From assembly GCF_900117455.1 (NCBI RefSeq), contig NZ_FPHO01000003.1:2136501-2200500 (forward strand): 64,000 nt of DNA, in the 5' to 3' direction. This DNA is from Hyphomicrobium sp. CS1GBMeth3. GTDB lineage: Bacteria; Pseudomonadota; Alphaproteobacteria; Rhizobiales; Hyphomicrobiaceae. Shown piece after piece: positions 7,127-14,960 of this stretch (positions are counted from its first letter, which is position 1; the number at the start of each line of letters is the position of its first letter). The notes beneath the pieces were generated by a model. The model had not been told where the DNA came from. It did not search any database and saw only the letters and a list, made by a program, of their open reading frames with translations. Position numbers and translations under genes: made by a program.

Positions 7127-8701
7127 ATGTTCATTGACGCACGTCAGATCGACGACGGAAGCTTAGTCCAAAGTGAAATTTGTATCATTGGCGCCGGTGC
7201 TGCCGGAATAGCATTGGCGCGGCGGCTCGCAATCAGCGGGCGGCAGATCTGCCTGCTAGAGTCGGGCGGACTCGAATTTGATGCCGATACGCAATCCCTC
7301 AATAGTGCGCGAAACGTTGGACGCCAGTATCACGATGTCGGCACCTCGCGCCTCCGATACTTCGGCGGAACGACAAATCACTGGGCTGGCTTCTGCGCAG
7401 CAATGCAACCGACCGACTTCGAGGTGCGCAGCGGTGTTCCAAATAGCGGCTGGCCCATAAGCCTCGAAGATCTGAAACCATTCTATACGCCCGCGCAGGC
7501 CGTGTGCGAACTCGACCAGGTGCAGCTCGATGAAAGAGAGACTTGGCCTGTTGCACCGAGCCCGGCACTCGCCGCATTAGATGAGACGCTACTAAGCACG
7601 GTGTTATTCCAAAGAAGCCCACCGACGCGGTTTGGCACTAGATACCGGACAGACATCGAGAAAACGGAGGATATTCGCTGCTTCCTGTGGGCCAACGTCA
7701 TCGAGATCATACCTGACGAGGCGGGCAGGATAACCACTGCAGCCGTTGCGACATTGAGTGGAAAGCGCTTCTTCGTTTCGGCAGCCGTTTACGTTCTTGC
7801 ATGCGGCGCCATAGAAAATGCACGCGTGCTACTGAACAGTCGCAGCAAGACGCCCCGCGGACTTGGCAATGACGCCGATCTCGTCGGGCGCTTCTTCATG
7901 GAGCATCCAGGCTATCCGAACGCATTGCGTATCGTCCCAACGGCGCTCGGCAGCACGTTGCCGCTTGTGGCCGGGGATGATGAGCGCAACTTCCGCAGCT
8001 TAGCCCTTTCTCAGCACCGCCTGCGCCAACGGGGCGGCATCGCGATGGGGTTTGAGGGCGAGGAGTTTGAGCCCGCCGTCTCGAGGGCCACAGTGCAAAC
8101 GGTGCTTGAAAGCCTCCGGCGAGGCCAAGCGCCGTCGGACCTTCCTCATCACCTGCTCACTCTGATGGAACAGCGCCGCGAAGGGATGCGCGCCGTTTTA
8201 GAAGCTTTGCCCGGCGGGGAGCGCGTGGCCAAACGCATACCGCATCCTCCGCGACCTCTTATGGTTCACGTCATCGCTGAACAGACCCCGATATGGCAGA
8301 GCCGGGTCATGCTGACCGACGAAAGAGACGCCCTGGGCCAGCAAAGGATCGTGCTCGATTGGCGCATTCGCCCCGAGGATGTGGCCGATGTACGCCGGGG
8401 AATAGAGGAACTCGGAGCGGAGCTCCGTCGCACGAATCTGGCAGCCGCACAGCTCTTACTCGAACCCGAAAGTGAGCACTCGATCCAGGTGGTCGGGCAT
8501 TGGCATCATATGGGAACGACAAGAATGTCGGACGATCCAAAGACGGGTGTCGTCGACCGCAATTGCCGGGTTCACGGCATCAGGAATCTGTATGTGGCGG
8601 GCGGTTCGGTTTTCGCGACCAGTGGGTGGGTGAACCCAACCCTCACGATCGTCGCACTGGCGCTACGACTGGCCGATCATATCGAGAGTGAGGTGCTATG
8701 A
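7127..8701 (+). CDS. GMC family FAD-dependent oxidoreductase
   Basis: This 524-residue flavoprotein belongs to the glucose-methanol-choline oxidoreductase family and probably oxidises an alcohol or sugar. The N-terminal FAD dinucleotide site is CIIGAGAAGIALARRLA (about 19-35). RYFGGTTNHWAG carries the family's conserved turn. The C-terminal catalytic region HWHHMGTTRMSDDPKTGVVD, then NLYVAGGSVFATSG and NPTLTIVALALRLADHI, is characteristic. It has no signal peptide. It overlaps the next gene by 4 bases (8698-8701), so the two proteins are probably co-translated and co-exported. The substrate cannot be told from sequence. Confidence 0.92.
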   Translation: MFIDARQIDDGSLVQSEICIIGAGAAGIALARRLAISGRQICLLESGGLEFDADTQSLNSARNVGRQYHDVGTSRLRYFGGTTNHWAGFCAAMQPTDFEVRSGVPNSGWPISLEDLKPFYTPAQAVCELDQVQLDERETWPVAPSPALAALDETLLSTVLFQRSPPTRFGTRYRTDIEKTEDIRCFLWANVIEIIPDEAGRITTAAVATLSGKRFFVSAAVYVLACGAIENARVLLNSRSKTPRGLGNDADLVGRFFMEHPGYPNALRIVPTALGSTLPLVAGDDERNFRSLALSQHRLRQRGGIAMGFEGEEFEPAVSRATVQTVLESLRRGQAPSDLPHHLLTLMEQRREGMRAVLEALPGGERVAKRIPHPPRPLMVHVIAEQTPIWQSRVMLTDERDALGQQRIVLDWRIRPEDVADVRRGIEELGAELRRTNLAAAQLLLEPESEHSIQVVGHWHHMGTTRMSDDPKTGVVDRNCRVHGIRNLYVAGGSVFATSGWVNPTLTIVALALRLADHIESEVL

Positions 8702-9135
8702 CCGCGGAGCGCACCTCTCGATTTGTAAGCCTTAGCCGCCGACACGTTCTTGCGATGCTCGGCGCTTGTTTTGCACCATTGTCGTGGCTGGGGCCTGCAA
8801 CGGCACAAATAGGTATTTCTGAACCGGGGCCCATCGAGCGGATCGCGCGGGCGCTCGGACCGCTGCCGAGCGTCACGGCTATCGGTCGAACGTATCTTGC
8901 GGAGCAGGCAACCGCGTTCGCGGCCGACGAAACCGAGGTTAGGCTTGCCCGGCGGTTCGCGGCCCTCGGCGTCGACAGCATGCGTGCTACGCAGCCGCAG
9001 CTCGAGCAGGCGCTCAAGCACATGATAGAGACGGATCTTGCCTGCGGCCGCCAGACCACCATCGCCAGATGGGTCGTGGCCCAGACCGAAGCAGATGTAA
9101 GCGCCCTTTACGCATGGAGCGTAGTTCAAAGCTGA
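8698..9135 (+). CDS. Tat-exported small partner of the GMC dehydrogenase (gluconate dehydrogenase subunit 3-like)
   Basis: This 145-residue protein has a twin-arginine signal (SLSRRHVLAMLG at about 12-23, then a hydrophobic core and ATAQ as likely cleavage site). Membrane-bound GMC dehydrogenases such as gluconate 2-dehydrogenase use a small Tat-signal subunit that carries the flavoprotein through the Tat system, and this pairing and gene overlap fit that model. The body is mainly helical with no clear cofactor site. No cytochrome subunit follows, so the electron acceptor must be encoded elsewhere or be different. The role is inferred from context and size. Confidence 0.65.
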   Translation: MTAERTSRFVSLSRRHVLAMLGACFAPLSWLGPATAQIGISEPGPIERIARALGPLPSVTAIGRTYLAEQATAFAADETEVRLARRFAALGVDSMRATQPQLEQALKHMIETDLACGRQTTIARWVVAQTEADVSALYAWSVVQS

Positions 9136-9389
9136 ACCGGAGCGCGTCTCGCCTCCCGTTTGGGAGAAGCGAGGAAACGGCAACACTCCTAATATTGCTT
9201 AGGAATGCGGAGATCCCCTCCAGATTGGCAAACACGCGCTGCACACTCAGTTCGCTTTGAATAAATAACTGCACGGTTGCAGCACGCCCGATTCTCAGCT
9301 CCATTTGATGATCCCATCCCAAGGGGGGGAGGACCGGCGGGGCACATGTGCCGCTAGCTGGGGTAGGCACCTTTTAGCGGTCGTGGCGT

Positions 9390-11306
9390 ATGAATATCCA
9401 GACGGGGGCGCTCCAGGGAACGACCCGCGGCTTCCGCGAAGATCTTGAGGGCTTGCGCGGAGTCTGCGTTGCCGCCGTTGTACTTTTTCACGCTTTTCCC
9501 GACGCCGTGCCGGGCGGCTTTGTCGGTGTCGACGTCTTCTTCGTCCTGTCGGGTTTCCTGATCACGCGGCTTATGCTCGAGGAGGCGGCGAAGCAAGGCC
9601 GCGTCAACCTCCTCGCGTTCTGGTGTCGGCGCATCCGCCGCATTCTTCCCGTCGCCTCGCTGGTGATCGTCGCGATAACGGTCGGAGCCTGGATGATCCC
9701 GGACGCCGACGCGCGAGATATCGGCCGCAGTTTGCTGGCCGCCTCGCTCTTCGTCTTCAACCTGCAACGCGCCGCGGACCGAGCCGAGTACCTCGCAGCG
9801 GACGATGAGTACGACCCGGTGCTGCATTACTGGTCTCTCGGCGTCGAGGAGCAGTTTTACGCGGCATGGCCATTGCTCGTCGCGGCTGCGCTCGCCTTTC
9901 GAGGACGTACTTCTGCGGCGACGCTTGGGATGCTGACGGTGGCGCTGCTGCTCGGCTCGCTCGCGACGTGCCTCTATCTGTCGGTCAACGACCCGGTCAT
10001 GGCGTTCTTCGGAACGCATGCGCGCATCTGGCAGCTGCTGGTCGGCGGAGGCGTCGCGATGCTGGATCTGAGGCGGATCGGGTCTTTGGGCGCCGCAAGT
10101 CACATCGCCGGCATTGCGGCGCTGGCGCTTCTCCTTGCATCATTCTTTGCCTTGGATCGCGAGGGATATCCGGGCGCGTGGGCCCTGATCCCCACGCTCG
10201 CGGCGGCCTTTGCCATCCATGTCGGTGCCGATCGCAGGCTGGTCTCATCGGCGATTCTGTCGGGTCCGGTCCTGCGGTATCTGGGCCGCATCTCTTTCTC
10301 GCTCTATCTGTGGCACTGGCCGGTGTTGGTATTCGGCGCGCTCCTCTTCGGACGCGCGTTGCCGGAGCTGTTGGCCATGATGGCAGTGTCCGTCGGCCTC
10401 GCCGCCGCGACGTACCATCTCTATGAGAACCCCATCCGAAGAAACAGGTGGCTCGCTGCCTCGCCTGAACGAACGCTGGCCCTCGGTGCCGCCCTCGTTG
10501 CGCTCACCGTCTCGTGCGCGTTGCTCGTCCGGTATTTTGGCCCCGACCAGGTTCCGCTCGGCGACGGCACGTTCATCAGCGCCGACGCGATCAAGCAGGA
10601 TCGGCCCGCAATCTACGGCGACCGCTGCCTGTTGCGCATAACCGATACGGCTTATGGCGACTGTGCGTTCGGCGATCGGGTATCGTCCAAGACGGTGGTG
10701 CTGTTCGGCGATTCACATGCAGCCAACTGGTTCACGCCGGTCAATGCCGCGGCCGAGCGCGAAGGGTGGCGGCTGCTCGTGCGCGTGAAGGCAGCATGCA
10801 AGCCTTCGGACGTGCCGCAGCGTCTGACCAATGGCAATCCTTATCCCGCGTGCCAGGAATGGCGCGACGCGGTGCTGGCCGAAATCGAAAGCCTGAAGCC
10901 GGAGCTCGTCGTCGTCGGCAGCATGAGCAGCAAACTCCCAGTCGATGGCGAGGCGCGAGTCATAGCTAGGCTGGCGGCGGCCGCGTCAGAGGTGGTGCTG
11001 ATGCGCGATACGCCGTATCTGCCCGAAACGCCTGCCGCTTGCCTGAAGCGCACGAGCGACGCGCTCAGATGTCTGTGGCCTGTCCCGCAGCGCAAGCAAT
11101 CGTTCCCCGCCACGCCCGCCGCCGATCTGCAACCCAACGTGCGCGTTTTGGATTTGAACGAAAGGATCTGCGAGGGCGGCGTGTGCAAAGCTGTCGTCGG
11201 GCGCTCGGTGACGTTTTTCGACAAGCACCATCTGACGAGCAGCTTCGCGACGCGCTTCACGGATGACTTTGCGGCGATTCTGAAGGTGAGCTCATCGCGC
11301 GACTAG
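9390..11306 (+). CDS. Membrane O-acyltransferase (OafA/YrhL type) with C-terminal SGNH domain
   Basis: This 638-residue protein has two parts. Residues up to about 370 form an acyltransferase-3 membrane domain with ten or so helices, starting with the family motif FREDLEGLRGVCVAAVVLFH that carries the catalytic His, and including VDVFFVLSGFLITRL and VEEQFYAAWPLL. The C-terminal part is an SGNH hydrolase-like domain with GDSHAANW (Ser442) and DKHHL (Asp611, His614). Such fusions O-acetylate cell-surface polysaccharide or peptidoglycan in the periplasm. No polysaccharide operon flanks it, so the acceptor is unknown. Confidence 0.93.
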   Translation: MNIQTGALQGTTRGFREDLEGLRGVCVAAVVLFHAFPDAVPGGFVGVDVFFVLSGFLITRLMLEEAAKQGRVNLLAFWCRRIRRILPVASLVIVAITVGAWMIPDADARDIGRSLLAASLFVFNLQRAADRAEYLAADDEYDPVLHYWSLGVEEQFYAAWPLLVAAALAFRGRTSAATLGMLTVALLLGSLATCLYLSVNDPVMAFFGTHARIWQLLVGGGVAMLDLRRIGSLGAASHIAGIAALALLLASFFALDREGYPGAWALIPTLAAAFAIHVGADRRLVSSAILSGPVLRYLGRISFSLYLWHWPVLVFGALLFGRALPELLAMMAVSVGLAAATYHLYENPIRRNRWLAASPERTLALGAALVALTVSCALLVRYFGPDQVPLGDGTFISADAIKQDRPAIYGDRCLLRITDTAYGDCAFGDRVSSKTVVLFGDSHAANWFTPVNAAAEREGWRLLVRVKAACKPSDVPQRLTNGNPYPACQEWRDAVLAEIESLKPELVVVGSMSSKLPVDGEARVIARLAAAASEVVLMRDTPYLPETPAACLKRTSDALRCLWPVPQRKQSFPATPAADLQPNVRVLDLNERICEGGVCKAVVGRSVTFFDKHHLTSSFATRFTDDFAAILKVSSSRD

Positions 11307-11320
11307 ACCGGCCGCCAGGA

Positions 11321-11533
11321 TCAACGAACGCTATCGCCAACGCCCGGCGCCGACGGTGGCAACCCGGAGCCGACCATCAGGTGAGGGCCTTTGAGCAGGA
11401 ACACCATGATGACAATGGCGGCAACGACGAGCAGGGCCGTGTACGCCCAGCTTTCACCGTCGTTTGGCAAATGCGAGTGAGAGGTGCGGCGCCTTCTAAT
11501 ATACGCACCGCCGTTTTTCGGGAGCCGAACCAT
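11321..11533 (-). CDS. Small single-pass membrane protein
   Basis: This 70-residue protein has a basic N-terminus (MVRLPKNGGAYIRRRR), one transmembrane helix at about residues 31-48 (YTALLVVAAIVIMVFLLK) and a Pro/Gly-rich tail. The start at 11533 is supported by GGAGG six bases upstream on the coding strand. A longer in-frame extension would run antisense through the pyrophosphatase gene and is rejected. It is divergent from ppa. No family recognised; the positive-inside rule suggests a cytoplasmic N-terminus. Confidence 0.55.
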   Translation of the reverse strand: MVRLPKNGGAYIRRRRTSHSHLPNDGESWAYTALLVVAAIVIMVFLLKGPHLMVGSGLPPSAPGVGDSVR

Positions 11534-11624
11534 GGCACGCCTCCATTTTGGAGTATAAGAACGCCGGTACGCTCGGCCGTGTTCCTTGATAAGAGTGCTA
11601 AATCTCACGATCCGGGGAGTATCT

Positions 11625-12137
11625 ATGCCGCCCGTTTCCGAGCTCGAGCCTTTTGACGACAAGGGCCGCGTCCAGATGGTGGTCGAAACCCCGCGCGGAT
11701 CCACCATCAAGTTCAAGTACGACGAGGCGAAGGGCGTGTTTACGATATCCCGCAACCTGGCCGCCGGCATCGCGTACCCATTCGATTGGGGGTTCATCCC
11801 CGGAACCCTGAGTGAGGATGGCGACGCCGTCGATGCGCTGTGCCTCCACCGCGAGGCCACCTATCCTGGCGTGGTCCTGCCGTGCCGCTGCCTGGCGCTG
11901 GTTTCCGTCGATCAAATGAGTTCCCGCGGGCGTGTTGCGAACCCGCGGCTCATCCTGGCGCCGGACTGGCAGGGCACCCAATCGCTCAACGTGGAAAGCG
12001 AGCTCAGCGATCGCGCGAAGTCGGAGCTGGAGCGCTTCTTCTTGAACGCCACCCTTTTCACGGACAAGGATGCGCGCATTCTTGGATGGCATGGCGCCGA
12101 AGCGGCCGAGAGCTACCTACGCAAATCCACGCGCTGA
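11625..12137 (+). CDS. ppa: Inorganic pyrophosphatase, soluble class I type
   Basis: This 170-residue cytoplasmic enzyme hydrolyses pyrophosphate to phosphate. The N-terminal part follows the family (ETPRGSTIKFKYDEAKGVFTI, then AYPFDWGFIPGTL). The metal-binding signature appears as EDGDAVDALCL; Ala replaces the usual Pro/Glu, so it is an off-consensus member. ATG 11625 is preceded by GGGGAG at good spacing; a start 39 bases earlier has no support. It ends 5 bases before the convergent AI-2E transporter gene. Confidence 0.85.
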   Translation: MPPVSELEPFDDKGRVQMVVETPRGSTIKFKYDEAKGVFTISRNLAAGIAYPFDWGFIPGTLSEDGDAVDALCLHREATYPGVVLPCRCLALVSVDQMSSRGRVANPRLILAPDWQGTQSLNVESELSDRAKSELERFFLNATLFTDKDARILGWHGAEAAESYLRKSTR

Positions 12138-12142
12138 AAGCC

Positions 12143-13192
12143 TCACACTTCGACGGTTTTGTTCTTGCTCGCCTCGGCATGGCGTTCGCGCTCGGCGGGG
12201 ATATCTACGCTCTTGCCGAGCGCTTCGCGCACGTAGAGCCGGCGGATCGCAACATCTGCAACGATCGCGAGCGGATAGCCGAGAAGCAGGCCCAGCGGTC
12301 CGAACAGAACGCCCATGGCAACCGTCGCGAAGAGCCCGACCGCGGCCGGCAGCTCCACAACACGGCCGACCACAAACGGCATGATGACGTTGTTCTCGAG
12401 CTGCTGCACGACGATCGCCACCGCCAGCGCCGCGAGCATCACATCGAAACCCTGGCCGGATGCGAGCAGAAGCGCCGGAATAGCACCAACGATGGGGCCG
12501 AGGATCGGAATGAACTCCGTCAGGCCCGCGATCAATCCGAGCGCCAAGGGCGAGGGAACGCCGACCATCCACATGCCGATTCCTGTCAAGGCGCCGACGA
12601 TCACCATCGCAATCAACTGCGCATAGAGCCAGCGCCCAAGCGCAAACGCGCTGTCGTCGACGGTCGAGGTAATGGAGCCGCGCCACCGCTCCGGAAACAC
12701 GGAGATCAGGCCGCGACGGTACGACTGAGGCGCAGCCGCCAGATAGATTCCGCCCACAACGATTAGTACGAAAGCCGCCGCTCCTTCGACAATGCTCGAT
12801 CCGATCGACACCATGCGCGAGGCGATCTCACCAAGCGCCGTGCCGCCGAGATCCTTCGAGATGTCCTCGAGATTGAGCGCCTGCAGGATCGACTGCAGCG
12901 CCGCTGGCGCATTCTGGAGAACGTACGCGGTTTGCTCAGCGAGACGAGAGCCGAACTGCAGCACTATCGTCGCGATAAACGCCACGATGAGCAGCACGAC
13001 CACGAACAGCGCCAACGGCTCGCGCATACCGGTCGCTTGCACAAGCGGCGCCATCAGCGCGCGCAATGCCACGGCTGAGAGGATCGCGGCGAAGACGAGA
13101 AGCAGAAGGTCCGAAAGGGTCCAGAGCGCGAGCGCAAGCGCACCAAGAGCAAAGACGATCAGGACGCGACGGACGAAAATCCATTCGGACAC
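12143..13192 (-). CDS. AI-2E family transporter (PerM/YdiK-like membrane protein)
   Basis: This 349-residue polytopic protein has about eight helices in the arrangement typical of the AI-2E/PerM family. Two N-terminal helices are followed by an amphipathic region (about 75-135), then the conserved block GLTEFIPILGPIVGAIPALLL and ENNVIMPFVVGRVVELPAAV. Members export small molecules or ions; the substrate here is unknown and the autoinducer-2 label is historic. It starts with GTG at 13192 (no in-frame ATG at this point). The C-terminal tail is polar and cytoplasmic. It ends close to the convergent ppa gene. Confidence 0.88.
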   Translation of the reverse strand: MSEWIFVRRVLIVFALGALALALWTLSDLLLLVFAAILSAVALRALMAPLVQATGMREPLALFVVVLLIVAFIATIVLQFGSRLAEQTAYVLQNAPAALQSILQALNLEDISKDLGGTALGEIASRMVSIGSSIVEGAAAFVLIVVGGIYLAAAPQSYRRGLISVFPERWRGSITSTVDDSAFALGRWLYAQLIAMVIVGALTGIGMWMVGVPSPLALGLIAGLTEFIPILGPIVGAIPALLLASGQGFDVMLAALAVAIVVQQLENNVIMPFVVGRVVELPAAVGLFATVAMGVLFGPLGLLLGYPLAIVADVAIRRLYVREALGKSVDIPAERERHAEASKNKTVEV

Positions 13193-13232
13193 GACATCAG
13201 CCTCACGCGGCGCTACGGAAGATGCACGGCAG

Positions 13233-13265
13233 AAAAAAGCTTGCGCCGCGTCCGGCGGCGCAAGC
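13233..13265 (-). terminator. Rho-independent terminator of the PRC-barrel gene
   Basis: On the minus strand an 11-base perfect stem (GCTTGCGCCGC / GCGGCGCAAGC) with a 5-base loop is followed by six T (13238 down to 13233). It lies about 70 bases downstream of the PRC-barrel stop and upstream of the AI-2E gene, so it separates these two minus-strand transcripts. Confidence 0.88.
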
Positions 13266-13331
13266 CCGGTCTAAGGTCCAATTCGCGCCCGGGCGGCGCG
13301 GGGATTGGTGGCATTCACGCTGGGAGAACAA

Positions 13332-13697
13332 CTATGAGCCCCAGTACGTCGGTGCGCCATAGTGCTGATGAGTCTGCGTTTCCCAACCGCGATCGCTCCA
13401 GGAATCGTCGCTGAATTCCGGCGCGTTGCGCAGTTGACTCTCGGTGATGCCGGTTCTGAATCCCGCAACGCTCTTATCGTATTTCAGCGCGCCCCACGGG
13501 ATCGGATAGTGGCTATGGGCGAGGCCAAGGATGCCGCCGAAGCTCATCACTGCGTAGGCGACGCGGCCGCTGGCCTTGTCGATCAGAAGGTGGTCGATCT
13601 CACCGATAACCTCTTCATTGGCACCGATAACATCGGTGCCGTGCACGTCTTCGCTCGAGATCAGCCGGTGATCGGGATGGGCTGTTGCGCGTGCCAT
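13332..13697 (-). CDS. PRC-barrel domain protein
   Basis: This 121-residue cytoplasmic protein contains one PRC-barrel. HRLISSEDVHGTDVIGANEE opens the barrel, followed by IGEIDHLLIDKASGRVAYAV and a YPIPWGALKYD strand. Such domains occur in photosynthetic reaction-centre H subunits, RimM and many stand-alone stress-related proteins of Rhizobiales. ATG 13697 has GGAGG five bases upstream; an in-frame TTG four codons earlier lies on that ribosome site and is unlikely. The C-terminal tail is rich in Trp, Gln and His. It is transcribed alone, with a strong terminator downstream. Function unknown. Confidence 0.85.
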   Translation of the reverse strand: MARATAHPDHRLISSEDVHGTDVIGANEEVIGEIDHLLIDKASGRVAYAVMSFGGILGLAHSHYPIPWGALKYDKSVAGFRTGITESQLRNAPEFSDDSWSDRGWETQTHQHYGAPTYWGS

Positions 13698-13819
13698 TGT
13701 TTCCTCCAACGGTATTTTGTTGTGCTTGAGGAGCGGCCTGAAAGACCACTCCGATGTTTAAATAACCGCAGACATGGGGCTTTTGTTTCCGCGGCCGGTG
13801 CGAAGCCAGCGCTGAGCAG

Positions 13820-13999
13820 CTAGAGCGTATCGCGCGAGCGAGGATCCGGATCGCGCTCCGCCTCCTCCGGTGGAGTCTCGATCGAGTGGTCGTCGCTGTC
13901 ACCGGCCGGTTCGACGGGGCGGTTCGGACGCTGTGGCTCGTCCGGCTGGCTCGGCAGCACGGGCTTGCGCGGCGGTTTAGGATCAGGGTGTGCGCTCAT
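13820..13999 (-). CDS. Small proline-rich acidic protein
   Basis: This 59-residue hydrophilic protein is dominated by Pro, Asp and Glu (PKPPRKPVLPSQPDEPQRPN near the start, then an ETPPEEAERDPDP tail). It has no signal or membrane segment and is probably disordered. The start at 13999 gives the cleanest N-terminus (MSAHPDP); an in-frame ATG at 14050 would add 17 residues. Neither has a strong ribosome site. It lies beside other small stress-like genes. It may be non-coding; confidence is limited. Confidence 0.4.
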   Translation of the reverse strand: MSAHPDPKPPRKPVLPSQPDEPQRPNRPVEPAGDSDDHSIETPPEEAERDPDPRSRDTL

Positions 14000-14151
14000 G
14001 TAGCGGAAATCCGCGATCGCTTGCGGAGTTCCTTCAGGCGGAGCACGCATCGACGCCGCTCAAGAGGAAATCAACAACGTTTACCGTTCCCGAAGGAACT
14101 GCCTAGCCCCCGAACCGATTGGGAAAAGTGAGTTCGTTGAAAGGAGGAGTT

Positions 14152-14196
14152 ATGCACATCAGGAGACCTAGGCATGGAAAGAAAGCTGGGGACTGA
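14152..14196 (+). CDS. Leader peptide (14 codons) overlapping the NepR-like gene start
   Basis: ATG 14152 follows a strong AGGAGGAG ribosome site and encodes MHIRRPRHGKKAGD, ending with TGA at 14194-14196, inside the next gene in a different frame. The good initiation site and the overlap with the start at 14174 suggest that translating this basic peptide affects access to the downstream start. A second short frame of the same kind precedes the exported protein gene at 14443. Confidence 0.4.
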   Translation: MHIRRPRHGKKAGD

Positions 14197-14359
14197 GATA
14201 GCGACGACGTTCAGCGCGCGGCTGAAGCGTCTCTATGCCCCGGAAGTCGAGGGATTGCCGCCGCAGATGGTTGCATGCCTGGAACGGTTGAAGCGGGCCG
14301 AGCAGCGCAACGCAAACGAAGGCGACGGTCGGGGCTCATCCTCTTCCGCAACACGCTAA
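14174..14359 (+). CDS. NepR-like anti-sigma factor candidate
   Basis: This 61-residue protein has the size and core pattern of NepR, the anti-sigma factor of the alphaproteobacterial general stress response. The core RLKRLYAPEVEGLPPQMVACLERLKRAE parallels the NepR pattern of a basic helix, a Leu-Tyr, an acidic turn, a Pro, and a second amphipathic helix. I split that core mentally as RLKRLYAPEV and LPPQMVACLERL. AGGAG lies upstream of the ATG. phyR and ecfG, the usual partners, are not in the window. It could be a diverged paralogue or an unrelated small helical protein. Confidence 0.45.
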   Translation: MERKLGTEIATTFSARLKRLYAPEVEGLPPQMVACLERLKRAEQRNANEGDGRGSSSSATR

Positions 14360-14371
14360 CGCCGCTCAACA

Positions 14372-14396
14372 GGAACCTGACAAGCAAGGGTGAGTT
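14372..14396 (+). promoter_or_regulatory. Candidate EcfG-type promoter
   Basis: GGAACC at 14372-14377 is followed by AGTT at 14393-14396, close to the alphaproteobacterial general-stress consensus GGAAC-N16/17-CGTT. It is correctly placed to drive the short frame at 14414 and the exported protein gene at 14443. One base of the -10 differs from consensus. It fits with a NepR-like gene just upstream. Confidence 0.45.
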
Positions 14397-14413
14397 GCTG
14401 TCTTGGGAGGACC

Positions 14414-14446
14414 ATGATCAAGAAATCAGAAAAGGATGCATCATGA
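14414..14446 (+). CDS. Leader peptide (10 codons) overlapping the start of the exported Pro-rich protein
   Basis: ATG 14414 has GGGAGG directly upstream and encodes MIKKSEKDAS before TGA at 14444-14446. The stop overlaps the ATG at 14443 (ATGA), so ribosomes finishing here could restart on the main gene. It is Lys-rich. It may be a real translational-coupling leader or a chance frame. Confidence 0.35.
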   Translation: MIKKSEKDAS

Positions 14447-14784
14447 CCAAGACCACATCTCTCCTCGCGGTCCTTGCCGTCGCCTTCGGTTCGGCAACGG
14501 CGCTGGCGCAAAATCCGGCGGGCAGCCCGGCTGACCCGAGCACGAACCAGAATCAGCAGCCCGGACCGAGCGCCGACAATCCCGCTGATCCCGCCACAGG
14601 CTCGGATCCTGCCGCGCGCGTTCCGACTTCGCCGCCGGGTACCGGCGAGAGCGCACCTGCAACGGAGGGGATGGGCACCGGCGAAGCCGGCGCCGATGCT
14701 CCAGCCAGCGAGCAGTTGACCCCAGGCACGAAGGCTCCGTCCGATCAGAACCCGGCAGCCGGTACGCCGAGCGACCGCTACTAA
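14443..14784 (+). CDS. Exported Pro/Gly/Ala-rich low-complexity protein
   Basis: This 113-residue protein has a clear signal peptide (MTKTTSLLAVLAVAFGSATALAQ, cut here as TKTTSLLAVLAVAF and SATALAQ) with predicted cleavage after ALA. The mature part is made almost entirely of Pro, Gly, Ala, Ser, Thr and acidic residues (SPADPSTNQNQQPGPSADN, SPPGTGESAPATEG) and should be disordered in the periplasm. It has no Cys. A candidate general-stress promoter and a short leader frame precede it, and a good terminator follows. No family recognised. Confidence 0.65.
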   Translation: MTKTTSLLAVLAVAFGSATALAQNPAGSPADPSTNQNQQPGPSADNPADPATGSDPAARVPTSPPGTGESAPATEGMGTGEAGADAPASEQLTPGTKAPSDQNPAAGTPSDRY

Positions 14785-14820
14785 AGGTTTACCTGCAGGA
14801 TCGCGTCCACATCGCGACGG

Positions 14821-14855
14821 AAAGCTCTGGGCCGCGCGCCCGGAGCTTTTTCTTT
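14821..14855 (+). terminator. Rho-independent terminator after the exported Pro-rich protein
   Basis: AAAGCTC-T-GGGC pairs with GCCC-G-GAGCTTT across a short CG-rich loop, and the descending arm runs into TTTTTCTTT. It is 36 bases past the stop of the gene ending at 14784. Confidence 0.85.
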
Positions 14856-14960
14856 GCCGTAACAGCAATGTAATGCGCGATACGCTGCTTGACTGGGCTC
14901 GGCCGCCCACCCAAGATCGACCCGTATCAGTGCTCGGAACGCGATAGCGGCGCCAATGCC

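Noticed and set aside
11534..11860. N-terminal extension of the small membrane protein across the pyrophosphatase start
   Set aside because: A strong ribosome site supports the start at 11533, and the extension is antisense to ppa.
14096..14135. GGAAC and CGTT upstream of the NepR-like gene as an EcfG promoter
   Set aside because: The spacing between the two elements is far longer than 16-17 bases.
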